5,145 nt of DNA from CAYGZA01 sp964354135 (GCA_964354135.1 CAYGZA010000399.1:1-5145), one strand, 5' to 3'. Positions 1 to 5,145 are shown, counted from the stretch's first letter. Translations and numbers: made by a program. The notes: generated from the letters alone by a model not told the origin.

Positions 1-5
1 TTACG

Positions 6-38
6 GTTTGGCCGTCTCTGGCCCAAAACGTGCCAAAC
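6..38. repeat. Imperfectly explained inverted repeat (7-bp arms)
   Basis: GTTTGGC at 6-12 is perfectly complementary to GCCAAAC at 32-38, with a 19-nt spacer. A second, imperfect pair lies nearby: TGGCCCAAAA at 19-28 against TTTTGGCCA at 62-70, one base short. The block could fold as a hairpin in RNA or be the edge of an intergenic repeat. No T-run follows, so it is not a standard terminator. Confidence 0.3.
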
Positions 39-108
39 GCCTCATATTGTCCACAATGCGATTTTGGCCAGTTTCGAGGAGGCTGCCGGCCCGAGGGTGG
101 TCAACAAG

Positions 109-150
109 GGCAGTAGGCGGAGGGCAGCAGGCAGTAGGCAGTAGGCAGTG
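109..150. repeat. Heptamer tandem array, unit GGCAGTA, six units
   Basis: Six consecutive 7-bp units lie in exact register: GGCAGTA (109), GGCGGAG (116), GGCAGCA (123), GGCAGTA (130), GGCAGTA (137) and GGCAGTG (144). Three units are identical and three are degenerate. Short tandem heptamers of this style are common between genes in cyanobacteria and, from memory, in planctomycete genomes. Because 7 is not a multiple of 3, the array gives repetitive peptide in every frame and easily creates false open reading frames. Confidence 0.85.
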
Positions 151-156
151 CCATTA

Positions 157-184
157 CTTCATCCTTCATCCTTCATCCTTCAGC
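157..184. repeat. Heptamer tandem array, unit CTTCATC, four units
   Basis: Three perfect CTTCATC units (157, 164, 171) are followed by a degenerate CTTCAGC (178). The array sits only 6 bp after the GGCAGTA array and has an unrelated sequence but the same 7-bp period. Read on the plus strand it encodes a serine/histidine/proline-rich string typical of spurious ORFs. It lies about 80 bp beyond the 3' end of the leftward thymidylate synthase gene, so its RNA form would be GAUGAAG repeats in that gene's trailer. Confidence 0.85.
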
Positions 185-253
185 CTTTCTCACATTGCCG
201 GCCTCGATCACGACCTTCAGCAGCCGGTCCTGCGGTTGCTGGTTGTGAATCAC
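173..253 (-). CDS. Doubtful 26-codon ORF or gene remnant behind the thymidylate synthase gene
   Basis: On the minus strand a GTG at 253-251 opens a 26-residue frame ending in TGA at 175-173, at the edge of the CTTCATC array. The product is protein-like in composition: its second half reads DRLLKVVIEAGNVRKAEG. The frame is also open upstream, overlapping the last codons of the thymidylate synthase gene in another frame. There is no good ribosome binding site. It could be a coupled micro-ORF, the surviving C-terminal end of a deleted gene, or chance. I do not recognise the family. Confidence 0.2.
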   Translation of the reverse strand: MIHNQQPQDRLLKVVIEAGNVRKAEG

Positions 254-264
254 GAAAGCACGAC

Positions 265-1104
265 CTAGCGGCTCATCTTCCGGACCTTTTCGAGGATCTG
301 GGGCCGGGCGGACTGCATCATCTCACGGACGTCTTCGTAGCGGATGGTCCGCTGCTCGAACGTCCGCCGCTCCAGGGCCCCGAGGAAACGGCCCTCGAAT
401 TCCTTGAGGTTGCTGCCGTAGATGTGATAGCTATCGGCCAGGTGGCAGTAGCGGCCCAAGCGGAGCGGCAGCCCAGATAGCTCGGTCACCCGGGCGGCAA
501 TCCGCTGCTGCAACCGCACCAGGGCGAACATGTTCATCATCGCCGCCTTGTAGGCATCGTTGGAGCGGAAGCGGACGTTCATGCTCAGGACCGACTGGTC
601 GCCCTCGGGCGTGATCCGGCACCAGACGCTCTGGAGGCACGCCGGATCGTAGCAGGACCGGTCCTCCCACACCTTCCAGGTGACGGCCTGGGCCCGGCGG
701 GTGTGCGGGGCCTCGGCCAACTGCCGGCACAGGTTCTCGATCTGGTCGATGGGCTCCAGCGTCGGCACCTCGTAACGAAAGAGCCGCTGGTGGTAGGTGT
801 ATTCCCACCGGGTGTCCTCGGGATTGGTCGGGTCGCGGACCAGGTGGTCCTTGATCCCCTCGCACACCTCCATCACGTATTCCTCAAGCTCCTCGAATCC
901 GCCGGGGAAGTCGCGATGGATCATCGGCTCCGCAAGCGGGTCCGAGACCGTAATGAGCATCGTCGCGTCGCGGCTGGGCGGATCGTCGGGCCGGTCGTAC
1001 TGGGTCCTCGACGTGCAGCCCGAACGGTAAAGCGCGATCAGAGAGTTCTCCCACGCCCGGGCAATGCAGTCGCCTTCGACGGTGAGTACGGGGATGCCGC
1101 TCAT
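265..1104 (-). CDS. Thymidylate synthase family protein (ThyA-like, divergent)
   Basis: The 279-residue product belongs to the thymidylate synthase/dCMP hydroxymethylase fold. In known members this cytosolic enzyme methylates dUMP to dTMP using methylenetetrahydrofolate. Visible landmarks, numbered from the chosen start, are: a double arginine at R136-R137 for phosphate binding; the nucleophile C156 in DPACLQ; the R180-S-N-D183 motif; N191 eight residues after D183, the position that selects uracil in thymidylate synthases; and H227-I-Y229, which contacts the sugar. The first 110 residues do not show the ELLWFL...G-TN segment of the E. coli enzyme that carries its catalytic glutamate, so this is a divergent, archaeal-like type. 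The ATG at 1104-1102 is chosen because AAAAGGA precedes it by 6 nt. The frame stays open to 1254, but the extension is arginine-rich and not conserved in character. The gene is divergent from the metallophosphoesterase gene. The family is certain; the exact reaction (dTMP synthesis or hydroxymethylation) is inferred. Confidence 0.9.
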   Translation of the reverse strand: MSGIPVLTVEGDCIARAWENSLIALYRSGCTSRTQYDRPDDPPSRDATMLITVSDPLAEPMIHRDFPGGFEELEEYVMEVCEGIKDHLVRDPTNPEDTRWEYTYHQRLFRYEVPTLEPIDQIENLCRQLAEAPHTRRAQAVTWKVWEDRSCYDPACLQSVWCRITPEGDQSVLSMNVRFRSNDAYKAAMMNMFALVRLQQRIAARVTELSGLPLRLGRYCHLADSYHIYGSNLKEFEGRFLGALERRTFEQRTIRYEDVREMMQSARPQILEKVRKMSR

Positions 1105-1110
1105 AAACAA

Positions 1111-1117
1111 TCCTTTT
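1111..1117 (-). promoter_or_regulatory. Ribosome binding site of the thymidylate synthase gene
   Basis: The minus strand reads AAAAGGA, then 6 nt, then ATG. This strong Shine-Dalgarno site decides the start at 1104 against the longer in-frame option at 1254. Confidence 0.8.
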
Positions 1118-1341
1118 CGCAAGCGGAGGAACGAGACAGAGGGAAGACCTTCCGGGTCCCTTTTCACCCTCGCGGAGCCCACGACGGCGCAGGCTCGCCG
1201 GCGGACGGCTATTCTGAGCGGCGGCGAGCGGGGGATCAAGGGGTGGGACGGCAAGAAAATCGCCCTTGCCCGGCCGCACTTGTGGGCAAGAATAGACTAT
1301 ACGGATAGGGCACCCACCGACCCCGCACCCTCGGCATCGCG

Positions 1342-2418
1342 TTGCGCCAGCTCGTCTACAACCTCTTGATGGCCGCCGTGGATCTGGCGGCCTTGTACCG
1401 CCTCCAACGGAACAGGACCCCCTGGGAGTGGCTCAGGGTCTGCATCCTGGCGGGCACCGTGGCTGCGGTGCTGGCGTTTGCCCTGGGCAGCAGCTCGTTC
1501 GGCATCGCGGGCCTGGCGGCGGACGGGATCTTCGTCCACGGGGTCCTAGTGCAGGCCGGGGGCGCCCTCTTTCTGAGGAAGACCGCACGGAAGACGGCGA
1601 TCGTCTCCGCCGCGGGCGCGCTCGTATTCGCCGCCGTGGCCGTCGACACCTTTTGGATCGAGCCCACCTGGCTGGAAGTCACCCGCGTCCGCCTCACCAG
1701 TGCGAAGCTGTCCCGGCCGGTGCGGATCGTCGTCGTGGCCGACTTCCAGGCCGACTCCTTCGGCGACTACGAGCACGAGGTTCTGCGGCGGGCCATGGAA
1801 GAAAAGCCGGACTTGCTCCTCCTGGCCGGCGATTATTTCCAGGTGGAGCCCTCCACGGAAGCCAGGCTCCGCGTCGAAGTGAACGCCTATCTCCGCGAAC
1901 TTGGGTTCGCGGCCCCCTTGGGGACGTATGCGGTTCAGGGAAACGTCGATTCCCCGTACTGGCCGGAGCTGTTTGAGGGCCTGCAGGTCACGGCCGTCGA
2001 TCAAACGGAGTCCTTCGATCTTGGCCCGCTGCGGCTGACCTGCCTGGGATGGTGGGACTCCTTCCACTGGCGGCTGGCCGTTCCCAACGCGCGGCCGGAG
2101 CAGTATCATATCGTGCTGGGGCATTCGCCGAATTTCGCCTTGGGGCGGATTGAGGCGGACCTGCTCGTTGCGGGCCACACGCACGGGGGCCAAGTGCGGT
2201 TGCCCTGGATCGGGCCGGTGATTCGCCACACGCTGGTGCCCCAACGCTGGGCGGTGGGGCTTTCGGAGCTGCCCAGCGGGGCCCTGCTATACGTCTCCCG
2301 CGGCCTCGGAATGGAGCGAGAAGACGCCCCGCGGCTGCGGTTCCTCTGCCGGCCGGAACTCGTGGTCATCGAGCTGGAACCGGAATCGCGGCCGGCGCAC
2401 CCGGCCGGAAGCCAGTAG
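1342..2418 (+). CDS. Membrane-anchored metallophosphoesterase (YaeI/YkuE-like)
   Basis: The product has 358 residues. Residues 1-105 hold about four hydrophobic segments (near 3-19, 31-50, 54-77 and 86-104), and a calcineurin-like phosphoesterase domain follows (about 127-345). Metal-site motifs in order are D134-F-Q136 (normally DxH), G163-D164, G200-N201-V202-D (normally GNHD/E), H261 in LGHSPNF, and GHTHGGQ at 278-284. The GHTHGGQ ending is typical of the YaeI/YkuE branch, whose members act on phospholipid-type or other phosphoesters at membranes. The substrate here is unknown. Two histidines are replaced: the DxH histidine by Q136 and the GNH general-acid histidine by V202. Activity may therefore be altered or use different metals. 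The start is uncertain. TTG at 1342 is the first start codon after an in-frame stop at 1306-1308 and has no Shine-Dalgarno site; ATG at 1369 is an alternative that would trim the first membrane segment. The C-terminal tail is low-complexity. Confidence 0.88.
   Translation: MRQLVYNLLMAAVDLAALYRLQRNRTPWEWLRVCILAGTVAAVLAFALGSSSFGIAGLAADGIFVHGVLVQAGGALFLRKTARKTAIVSAAGALVFAAVAVDTFWIEPTWLEVTRVRLTSAKLSRPVRIVVVADFQADSFGDYEHEVLRRAMEEKPDLLLLAGDYFQVEPSTEARLRVEVNAYLRELGFAAPLGTYAVQGNVDSPYWPELFEGLQVTAVDQTESFDLGPLRLTCLGWWDSFHWRLAVPNARPEQYHIVLGHSPNFALGRIEADLLVAGHTHGGQVRLPWIGPVIRHTLVPQRWAVGLSELPSGALLYVSRGLGMEREDAPRLRFLCRPELVVIELEPESRPAHPAGSQ
2389..2407 (+). other. GC-only hairpin at the 3' end of the phosphoesterase gene
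   Basis: CGGCCGG at 2389-2395 pairs perfectly with CCGGCCG at 2401-2407 across a 5-nt loop, ending nine bases before the TAG stop. It would be very stable in RNA. The only T-run (TTTTT near 2452-2456) is about 45 nt downstream, so it is not a canonical terminator. It may slow or protect the transcript, or simply reflect the codon content of the tail. Confidence 0.3.
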
Positions 2419-2466
2419 GACCGATATGTCGCCGCTCCTGCACACCCCGTTTTTCTGGCGGTTGGC

Positions 2467-2495
2467 TTGACACTGCGGCGCTGCAGGGGCAGAAT
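2467..2495 (+). promoter_or_regulatory. Sigma-70-like promoter of the toxin-antitoxin unit
   Basis: A perfect -35 box TTGACA (2467-2472) is followed by a 17-bp spacer and CAGAAT (2490-2495), which matches four of six positions of TATAAT. Transcription would start near 2502, giving a leader of about 50 nt before the antitoxin ATG at 2555. It lies in the 136-bp gap after the phosphoesterase gene and faces the antitoxin. This is the clearest promoter in the window and could also drive the protease and aldolase genes, since no terminator is seen after the toxin remnant. Confidence 0.6.
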
Positions 2496-2502
2496 TCAAT
2501 TC
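2492..2502. promoter_or_regulatory. Palindromic candidate operator overlapping the -10 box
   Basis: GAATT (2492-2496), a central C, and AATTC (2498-2502) form a perfect 11-bp palindrome covering the end of the -10 box and the predicted transcription start. VapB antitoxins usually repress their own promoter by binding such palindromes, so this is a natural operator site. The palindrome is AT-rich in a GC-rich background, which makes it stand out. Binding is inferred. Confidence 0.45.
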
Positions 2503-2541
2503 GGGGAAACACGGTCGGATCGCTTGGGGTATTCGTTCGCC

Positions 2542-2548
2542 GGGAGAG
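2542..2548 (+). promoter_or_regulatory. Ribosome binding site of the antitoxin gene
   Basis: GGGAGAG ends 6 nt before the ATG at 2555. A second GGAG touches the ATG directly and is too close to act, so the upstream purine block is the likely site. It supports the ATG start. Confidence 0.6.
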
Positions 2549-2554
2549 CAGGAG

Positions 2555-2815
2555 ATGAGCATTAACATTGATCTGCCCCACGACTTGGAGGATGAGCTCT
2601 CAGCCGAAGCTGCCAAGCTCGGTTTGTCCCTGCCTCAATACGCTTTGCGTCTGCTCACGACGCGGGCGGTGTTGTCCAACTCGCCCAGAACGGGGGCTCA
2701 ATTGGTCGAGTATTGGCAATCGGAGGGCGTTGTCGGCACTCGGCCCGAGATGAGCGATAGCCAGGACCACGCCCGCGGTCTTCGCGATCGGGCTGAGACG
2801 CGGGAACGAGCATAG
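2555..2815 (+). CDS. VapB-like antitoxin of a VapBC module
   Basis: The product has 86 residues. The N-terminal part (about 1-45: MSINIDLPHDLEDELSAEA, then a helix ending in RLLTTRAV) fits a small ribbon-helix-helix-like DNA-binding unit: a short beta strand followed by two helices. The C-terminal part (about 46-86) contains TGAQLVEYW, GTRPEMSDSQ and a charged helix ending in ETRERA. That pattern is familiar from antitoxins encoded directly before PIN-domain toxins, and this half would wrap the toxin and block its RNase site. The gene is full length with a proper promoter and ribosome binding site, and its stop is 2 bp before the toxin start. The protein would also repress the operon. The antitoxin role rests on its position before a PIN remnant and on remembered family pattern; no structure-defining residue is unique to it. 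Confidence 0.78.
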   Translation: MSINIDLPHDLEDELSAEAAKLGLSLPQYALRLLTTRAVLSNSPRTGAQLVEYWQSEGVVGTRPEMSDSQDHARGLRDRAETRERA

Positions 2816-2817
2816 CC

Positions 2818-2949
2818 GTGCATTTGCTCGACACGGACATCCTGATCGACATTCAGCGGGGCCACGTGCCCGCAGTTGCATGGTTCGGTTCGCTTGTCGA
2901 GCTTCCCTCTTGCCCGGGCATCGTGGTCGAGCAACCGTATTCACGTTGA
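2818..2949 (+). pseudogene. vapC: VapC toxin remnant with probable internal deletion
   Basis: GTG at 2818 opens a 43-codon frame ending in TGA at 2947-2949. The start MHLLDTDILIDIQRGHVPAV is a textbook PIN-domain N-terminus, with the first catalytic aspartate at D5. PIN toxins of the VapC family are about 125-140 residues and cleave RNA using three or four acidic residues spread along the chain; here only the first is present. The last residues, VVEQPYSR, do not continue the usual ELPSVPGFVVMEL-type segment. They resemble the C-terminal tails of VapC proteins (...QPY plus a basic residue). The simplest reading is an in-frame deletion of about 85-95 codons with the junction near codons 33-38 (2914-2931), keeping the native stop. 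The protein should be inactive as an RNase. The gene start (2 bp after the antitoxin stop, GAG 7 nt upstream) is intact. Confidence 0.75.
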
Positions 2950-2984
2950 AGCGGTGCAGGAAGCTGTATACGTGAAACAGAAGT

Positions 2985-3917
2985 ATGGTGCGAAGAGTCG
3001 CCTGTCTGATGTTCTTGGGAATGTGCTCCTTTTGCTTGGGATTGGCTCCTGGTGCCGCCGAAAGCCCGAAAGAGCCGCGGCTGCCGGAGCCGTTTGTGAG
3101 GCTGGTGCCGCTGCACCGGCCCTTGGGCAGGCCGGCGCCGGGCGACTGGCTGGCGGAACATCCCGAGCCCGGGCAGACGTACGCCGAGTACGTCCGCAGC
3201 GACCCCGTGCGGCCCGAACGCAGGCGGCGGGCGATCTACGTGCAGCCGCTTGGGGATTTCACCCCAAGACAGCGGACGGTGGTCCGGCTGGCGGCCGAAT
3301 ACGTGCAGGCGTATTTCAGCCTGCCGGTCACGGTCCGCGAGGACCTGCCGCTGAGTCTGATCCCGGCCGAAGCCCGTCGGAAGCACCCGGTATGGAAGGA
3401 CGACCAGGTCCTTTCGACCTACGTGCTGGAGAAGGTCCTCTTCCCGCGGCTTCCTGGGGACGCGGTGGCCTACATCGCGTTTACCACCTCCGATCTCTGG
3501 CCCGGTGAAGGGTGGAACTTCGTTTTCGGCCAGGCGTCGCTGAGCGATCGGGTGGGTGTCTGGTCGCTCTACCGCTACGGGAATCCCGACGAGAGCCAGG
3601 CCGCCTTCCGGCTGGCCCTGCTCCGCGCGATCAAGGTCGGGACGCACGAGACCGGGCACATGTTCTCCCTGGCCCACTGCACCCGCTACGAGTGCAACAT
3701 GGCCGGCAGCAACCACCTGGCCGAAATGGACCGCCGCCCGGCATGGCTCTGCCCCGAATGCCTGGCCAAGCTCTGCTTCGCCACGCGGGCCGACCCCGTC
3801 AAGCACTGCGAGCGCCTGGCCGCCTTCTGCAAGGCCAACGGGCTCAAGCGCGAGCAAGAGTTCTTCGAGAAGTCAGTCGGGCTACTGCACGGCCCTGCCG
3901 AGGACAGGAGACCGTAG
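2985..3917 (+). CDS. amzA: Archaemetzincin-family zinc metalloprotease, probably exported
   Basis: The product has 310 residues. Residues 220-259 carry the archaemetzincin signature. H221-E222-x-x-H225-x-x-S228-x-x-H231 gives three zinc-binding histidines and the catalytic glutamate. It is followed by C232, C237, M239 and the C256-P-E-C259 pair, so the four cysteines would hold a structural zinc. The family (peptidase M54) cleaves peptides, but its natural substrates are poorly known. The metzincin motif normally has glycine where S228 stands. Residues 1-26 look like a signal peptide (MVRR, then a hydrophobic core, then APGAA before ES), which is unusual because archaemetzincins are generally cytosolic. 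The stretch 80-215 is the usual N-terminal subdomain. ATG at 2985 is the first start after an in-frame stop at 2973-2975; it has no good Shine-Dalgarno site, and ATG at 3009 is an alternative. The gene follows the toxin remnant by 35 bp and ends 1 bp before the next start. Confidence 0.88.
   Translation: MVRRVACLMFLGMCSFCLGLAPGAAESPKEPRLPEPFVRLVPLHRPLGRPAPGDWLAEHPEPGQTYAEYVRSDPVRPERRRRAIYVQPLGDFTPRQRTVVRLAAEYVQAYFSLPVTVREDLPLSLIPAEARRKHPVWKDDQVLSTYVLEKVLFPRLPGDAVAYIAFTTSDLWPGEGWNFVFGQASLSDRVGVWSLYRYGNPDESQAAFRLALLRAIKVGTHETGHMFSLAHCTRYECNMAGSNHLAEMDRRPAWLCPECLAKLCFATRADPVKHCERLAAFCKANGLKREQEFFEKSVGLLHGPAEDRRP
3906..3910 (+). promoter_or_regulatory. Ribosome binding site for the D-threonine aldolase-like gene
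   Basis: AGGAG lies inside the last codons of the protease gene, 8 nt before the GTG at 3919. It fixes the start of the following gene and shows that ribosomes ending the protease frame would sit on the initiation site, as in translational coupling. Confidence 0.75.
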
Positions 3918-3918
3918 A

Positions 3919-5028
3919 GTGTGTGCTTGCACGCTGCAAACAAACCGCGACCCGATCGGCTGCCGGATCGAAGACCTCGACACGCCGGCGCTTTTGCTGG
4001 ACGGGCCGGCCTCGGACCGCAACATCCGCCGCATGGCCGAGTTCTTCCACGGCCAGAACTGCCAACTCCGGCCGCACTTCAAGAACCACAAGTGCCCCAC
4101 GCTGGCGAGGCGGCAACTGGAAGCGGGCTCCGCCGTCGGGATCACCTGCGCCAAGCTCGGCGAGGTCGAAGTCCTCGCCGACCACAGCTTCAAGAACGTC
4201 CTGATTGCCAACCAGGTGGTCGGGCGGCGGAAGATCGCGCGGCTGGTGCAGGTGGCCCGGCGGATCGACGTGACGGTGGCCATCGACGACTTCGTGCAGG
4301 CCGAAGCGATCTCACAAGCGGCGGCCGCCGCGCAAGCGACCGTCGGAGTGCTTATCGAGGTCGATATCGGCATGGCCCGCTGCGGCCTGCCGCCGGGAGA
4401 GCCGGTGCTCGCGCTGGCTCGGCAAATCAAAAGGCTGCCGGGCCTGCGGTTCGGGGGACTCCAGGCCTACGAGGGACACGCGGTCTACACGACCGACTTC
4501 GCCGAGCGCAGTGAAGCGACGCGGCGGGCCGTGCAACAGGCCGTCGACACTCGTCGCCTGCTCGAGGAACGCGGCATCCCCGTCGGCGTGGTCAGCGGCG
4601 GCTCCTCTTCCACCTACCGGATCACCGGCCGGATCGACGGAGTCGACGAAATCCAGGCCGGCACCTATCCGACCATGGACTGGCGCTACGCCGAACTCTC
4701 GCCCGAGTTTGAGATCGCCTTGTCGGTGCTGGCCCGGGTCATCAGCGCACGGCCACGCCACGCGGTGCTCGACGTGGGGGCCAAAGGCGTGGGGTGCGAG
4801 TTCGGCCCCCCTCGGGTCCAAGGGCGCCCCGACGCCGGGATCTCGCTTCCGCTTGCCGAGGAGCATTGCGTGGTCCGCGGCGGCCCGGATTGGCGCGTCG
4901 GCGACGCCGTGCGGTTGATCCCCAGCCACGCCTGCACCACGTGCAATCTCCATCGCCGGCTCTTTGTCCACGAGGACGGCCGCGTCGTCGACGTCTGGCC
5001 GATCGCGGCGTCGGGAAGACTCTCCTGA
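3919..5028 (+). CDS. D-threonine aldolase / D-serine dehydratase-like PLP enzyme
   Basis: The product has 369 residues, the usual size for the family. An alanine-racemase-type TIM barrel (about 15-250) is followed by a metal-binding C-terminal domain (about 260-365). Family landmarks: IEDLDTPALLLD at 17-28; RPHFKNHK at 51-58, with K55 the likely pyridoxal-phosphate lysine; CAKLGEVEVLA at 77-87; EVDIGMARCG at 147-156; LQAYEGH at 181-187; SGGSSSTY at 226-233; and IQAGTY at 245-250. In S336-H337-A-C339, H337 and C339 match the zinc or divalent-metal ligands of D-serine dehydratase. Members split D-threonine or D-3-hydroxy-amino acids to glycine and an aldehyde, or convert D-serine to pyruvate; the sequence alone does not decide which. 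The GTG start at 3919 is backed by AGGAG 8 nt upstream. The frame is open back to 3556, but that part overlaps the protease gene and is a shadow. It is probably cotranscribed with the protease, whose stop is 1 bp away. Confidence 0.92.
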   Translation: MCACTLQTNRDPIGCRIEDLDTPALLLDGPASDRNIRRMAEFFHGQNCQLRPHFKNHKCPTLARRQLEAGSAVGITCAKLGEVEVLADHSFKNVLIANQVVGRRKIARLVQVARRIDVTVAIDDFVQAEAISQAAAAAQATVGVLIEVDIGMARCGLPPGEPVLALARQIKRLPGLRFGGLQAYEGHAVYTTDFAERSEATRRAVQQAVDTRRLLEERGIPVGVVSGGSSSTYRITGRIDGVDEIQAGTYPTMDWRYAELSPEFEIALSVLARVISARPRHAVLDVGAKGVGCEFGPPRVQGRPDAGISLPLAEEHCVVRGGPDWRVGDAVRLIPSHACTTCNLHRRLFVHEDGRVVDVWPIAASGRLS

Positions 5029-5145
5029 CGCAGTCGCTGCGCATCGACACAGAGCCGAAGGGTCGCAGCCGCCGGGCCTTGCAGGGCTTTCAGTAAACCT
5101 TCGTCCAACCCGTCAGCGCAGGGATTCGCCCAGAGGCGGGTCCGC

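Noticed and set aside
1..144. Plus-strand frame open from the window edge to TAG at 142-144 (includes HIVHNAILASFEEAAGPRVV)
   Set aside because: It could be the end of a gene entering from the left, but its last residues are read from the GGCAGTA array, and minus-strand frames here look equally protein-like. I recognise no family, so I cannot choose.
8..480. Plus-strand ORFs reading HPSSF-type strings across the repeats
   Set aside because: The peptides come from translation of the CTTCATC array and from the antisense of the thymidylate synthase gene.
1105..1254. 50-codon N-terminal extension of the thymidylate synthase frame
   Set aside because: The extension is basic and proline-rich with no family similarity, and the strong ribosome binding site at 1111-1117 points to the ATG at 1104.
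1280..1309. Possible promoter elements in the divergent region (TTGTGG with GATAGG rightward; TATAGT leftward at 1301-1296)
   Set aside because: The boxes match poorly or lack a -35 partner at proper spacing. Promoters must exist here, but I cannot place them.
2853..3857. 334-codon open frame on the minus strand
   Set aside because: It lies antisense to the archaemetzincin gene, whose zinc motif proves the plus frame. It is rich in Gly, Arg, Ala and Pro with no recognisable domain, as expected for a shadow in GC-rich DNA.
3556..3918. N-terminal extension of the D-threonine aldolase-like frame
   Set aside because: The frame is open here but overlaps the protease gene in another frame and gives low-complexity Ser/Arg/Pro/Ala sequence. 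The GTG at 3919 has a good AGGAG and matches the family length.
5029..5041. Small hairpin CGCAG-TCG-CTGCG just after the last gene
   Set aside because: It has only five base pairs and no T-run, so it is too weak to call a terminator.
5113..5145. Minus-strand frame entering from the right edge and ending ADPPLGESLR then TGA
   Set aside because: It could be the 3' end of a convergent gene, but ten codons are too few to support a call.

Overview
The window is GC-rich bacterial DNA. It has long codon-biased genes, weak or absent Shine-Dalgarno sites at several starts, and heptanucleotide tandem repeats between genes. Its gene content is a divergent thymidylate synthase, a membrane-anchored metallophosphoesterase, a VapBC-type module, a bacterial archaemetzincin and a D-threonine aldolase/D-serine dehydratase-like enzyme. 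Together these suggest a planctomycete, probably of the Pirellulales type and perhaps from a metagenome assembly. The lineage is inferred from style and content; there is no rRNA or marker gene to prove it.

Layout. Positions 1-264 hold no gene I can defend. They carry an inverted repeat (6-38), a six-copy 7-bp array (109-150), a second and unrelated 7-bp array (157-184), and a doubtful 26-codon reading frame on the minus strand just behind the next gene. A thymidylate-synthase-family gene runs leftward (1104-265). It has a good ribosome binding site and all the main nucleotide-binding and catalytic residues. A 237-bp divergent region (1105-1341) separates it from a rightward metallophosphoesterase gene (1342-2418), which has about four N-terminal membrane segments and a YaeI/YkuE-like catalytic domain. 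I see no convincing promoter in that divergent region.

From 2467 a rightward unit begins with a consensus-like promoter whose -10 box overlaps an 11-bp palindrome. It encodes a VapB-like antitoxin (2555-2815) and a 43-codon VapC reading frame (2818-2949). The VapC frame keeps a normal PIN-domain start and what looks like a normal VapC C-terminal end, but lacks the middle, so it reads as a toxin disarmed by an internal in-frame deletion. After 35 bp comes an archaemetzincin-family zinc protease with an export signal (2985-3917). One base after its stop comes a GTG start for a PLP/zinc enzyme of the D-threonine aldolase/D-serine dehydratase family (3919-5028). These last two genes are almost certainly translated from one message, and with no terminator visible upstream they may share the toxin-antitoxin promoter. 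Positions 5029-5145 hold no gene I can support.

The most noteworthy points are the miniaturised VapC with its intact antitoxin, the exported protease paired with a D-amino-acid enzyme, and the metallophosphoesterase that has lost its usual catalytic histidine.
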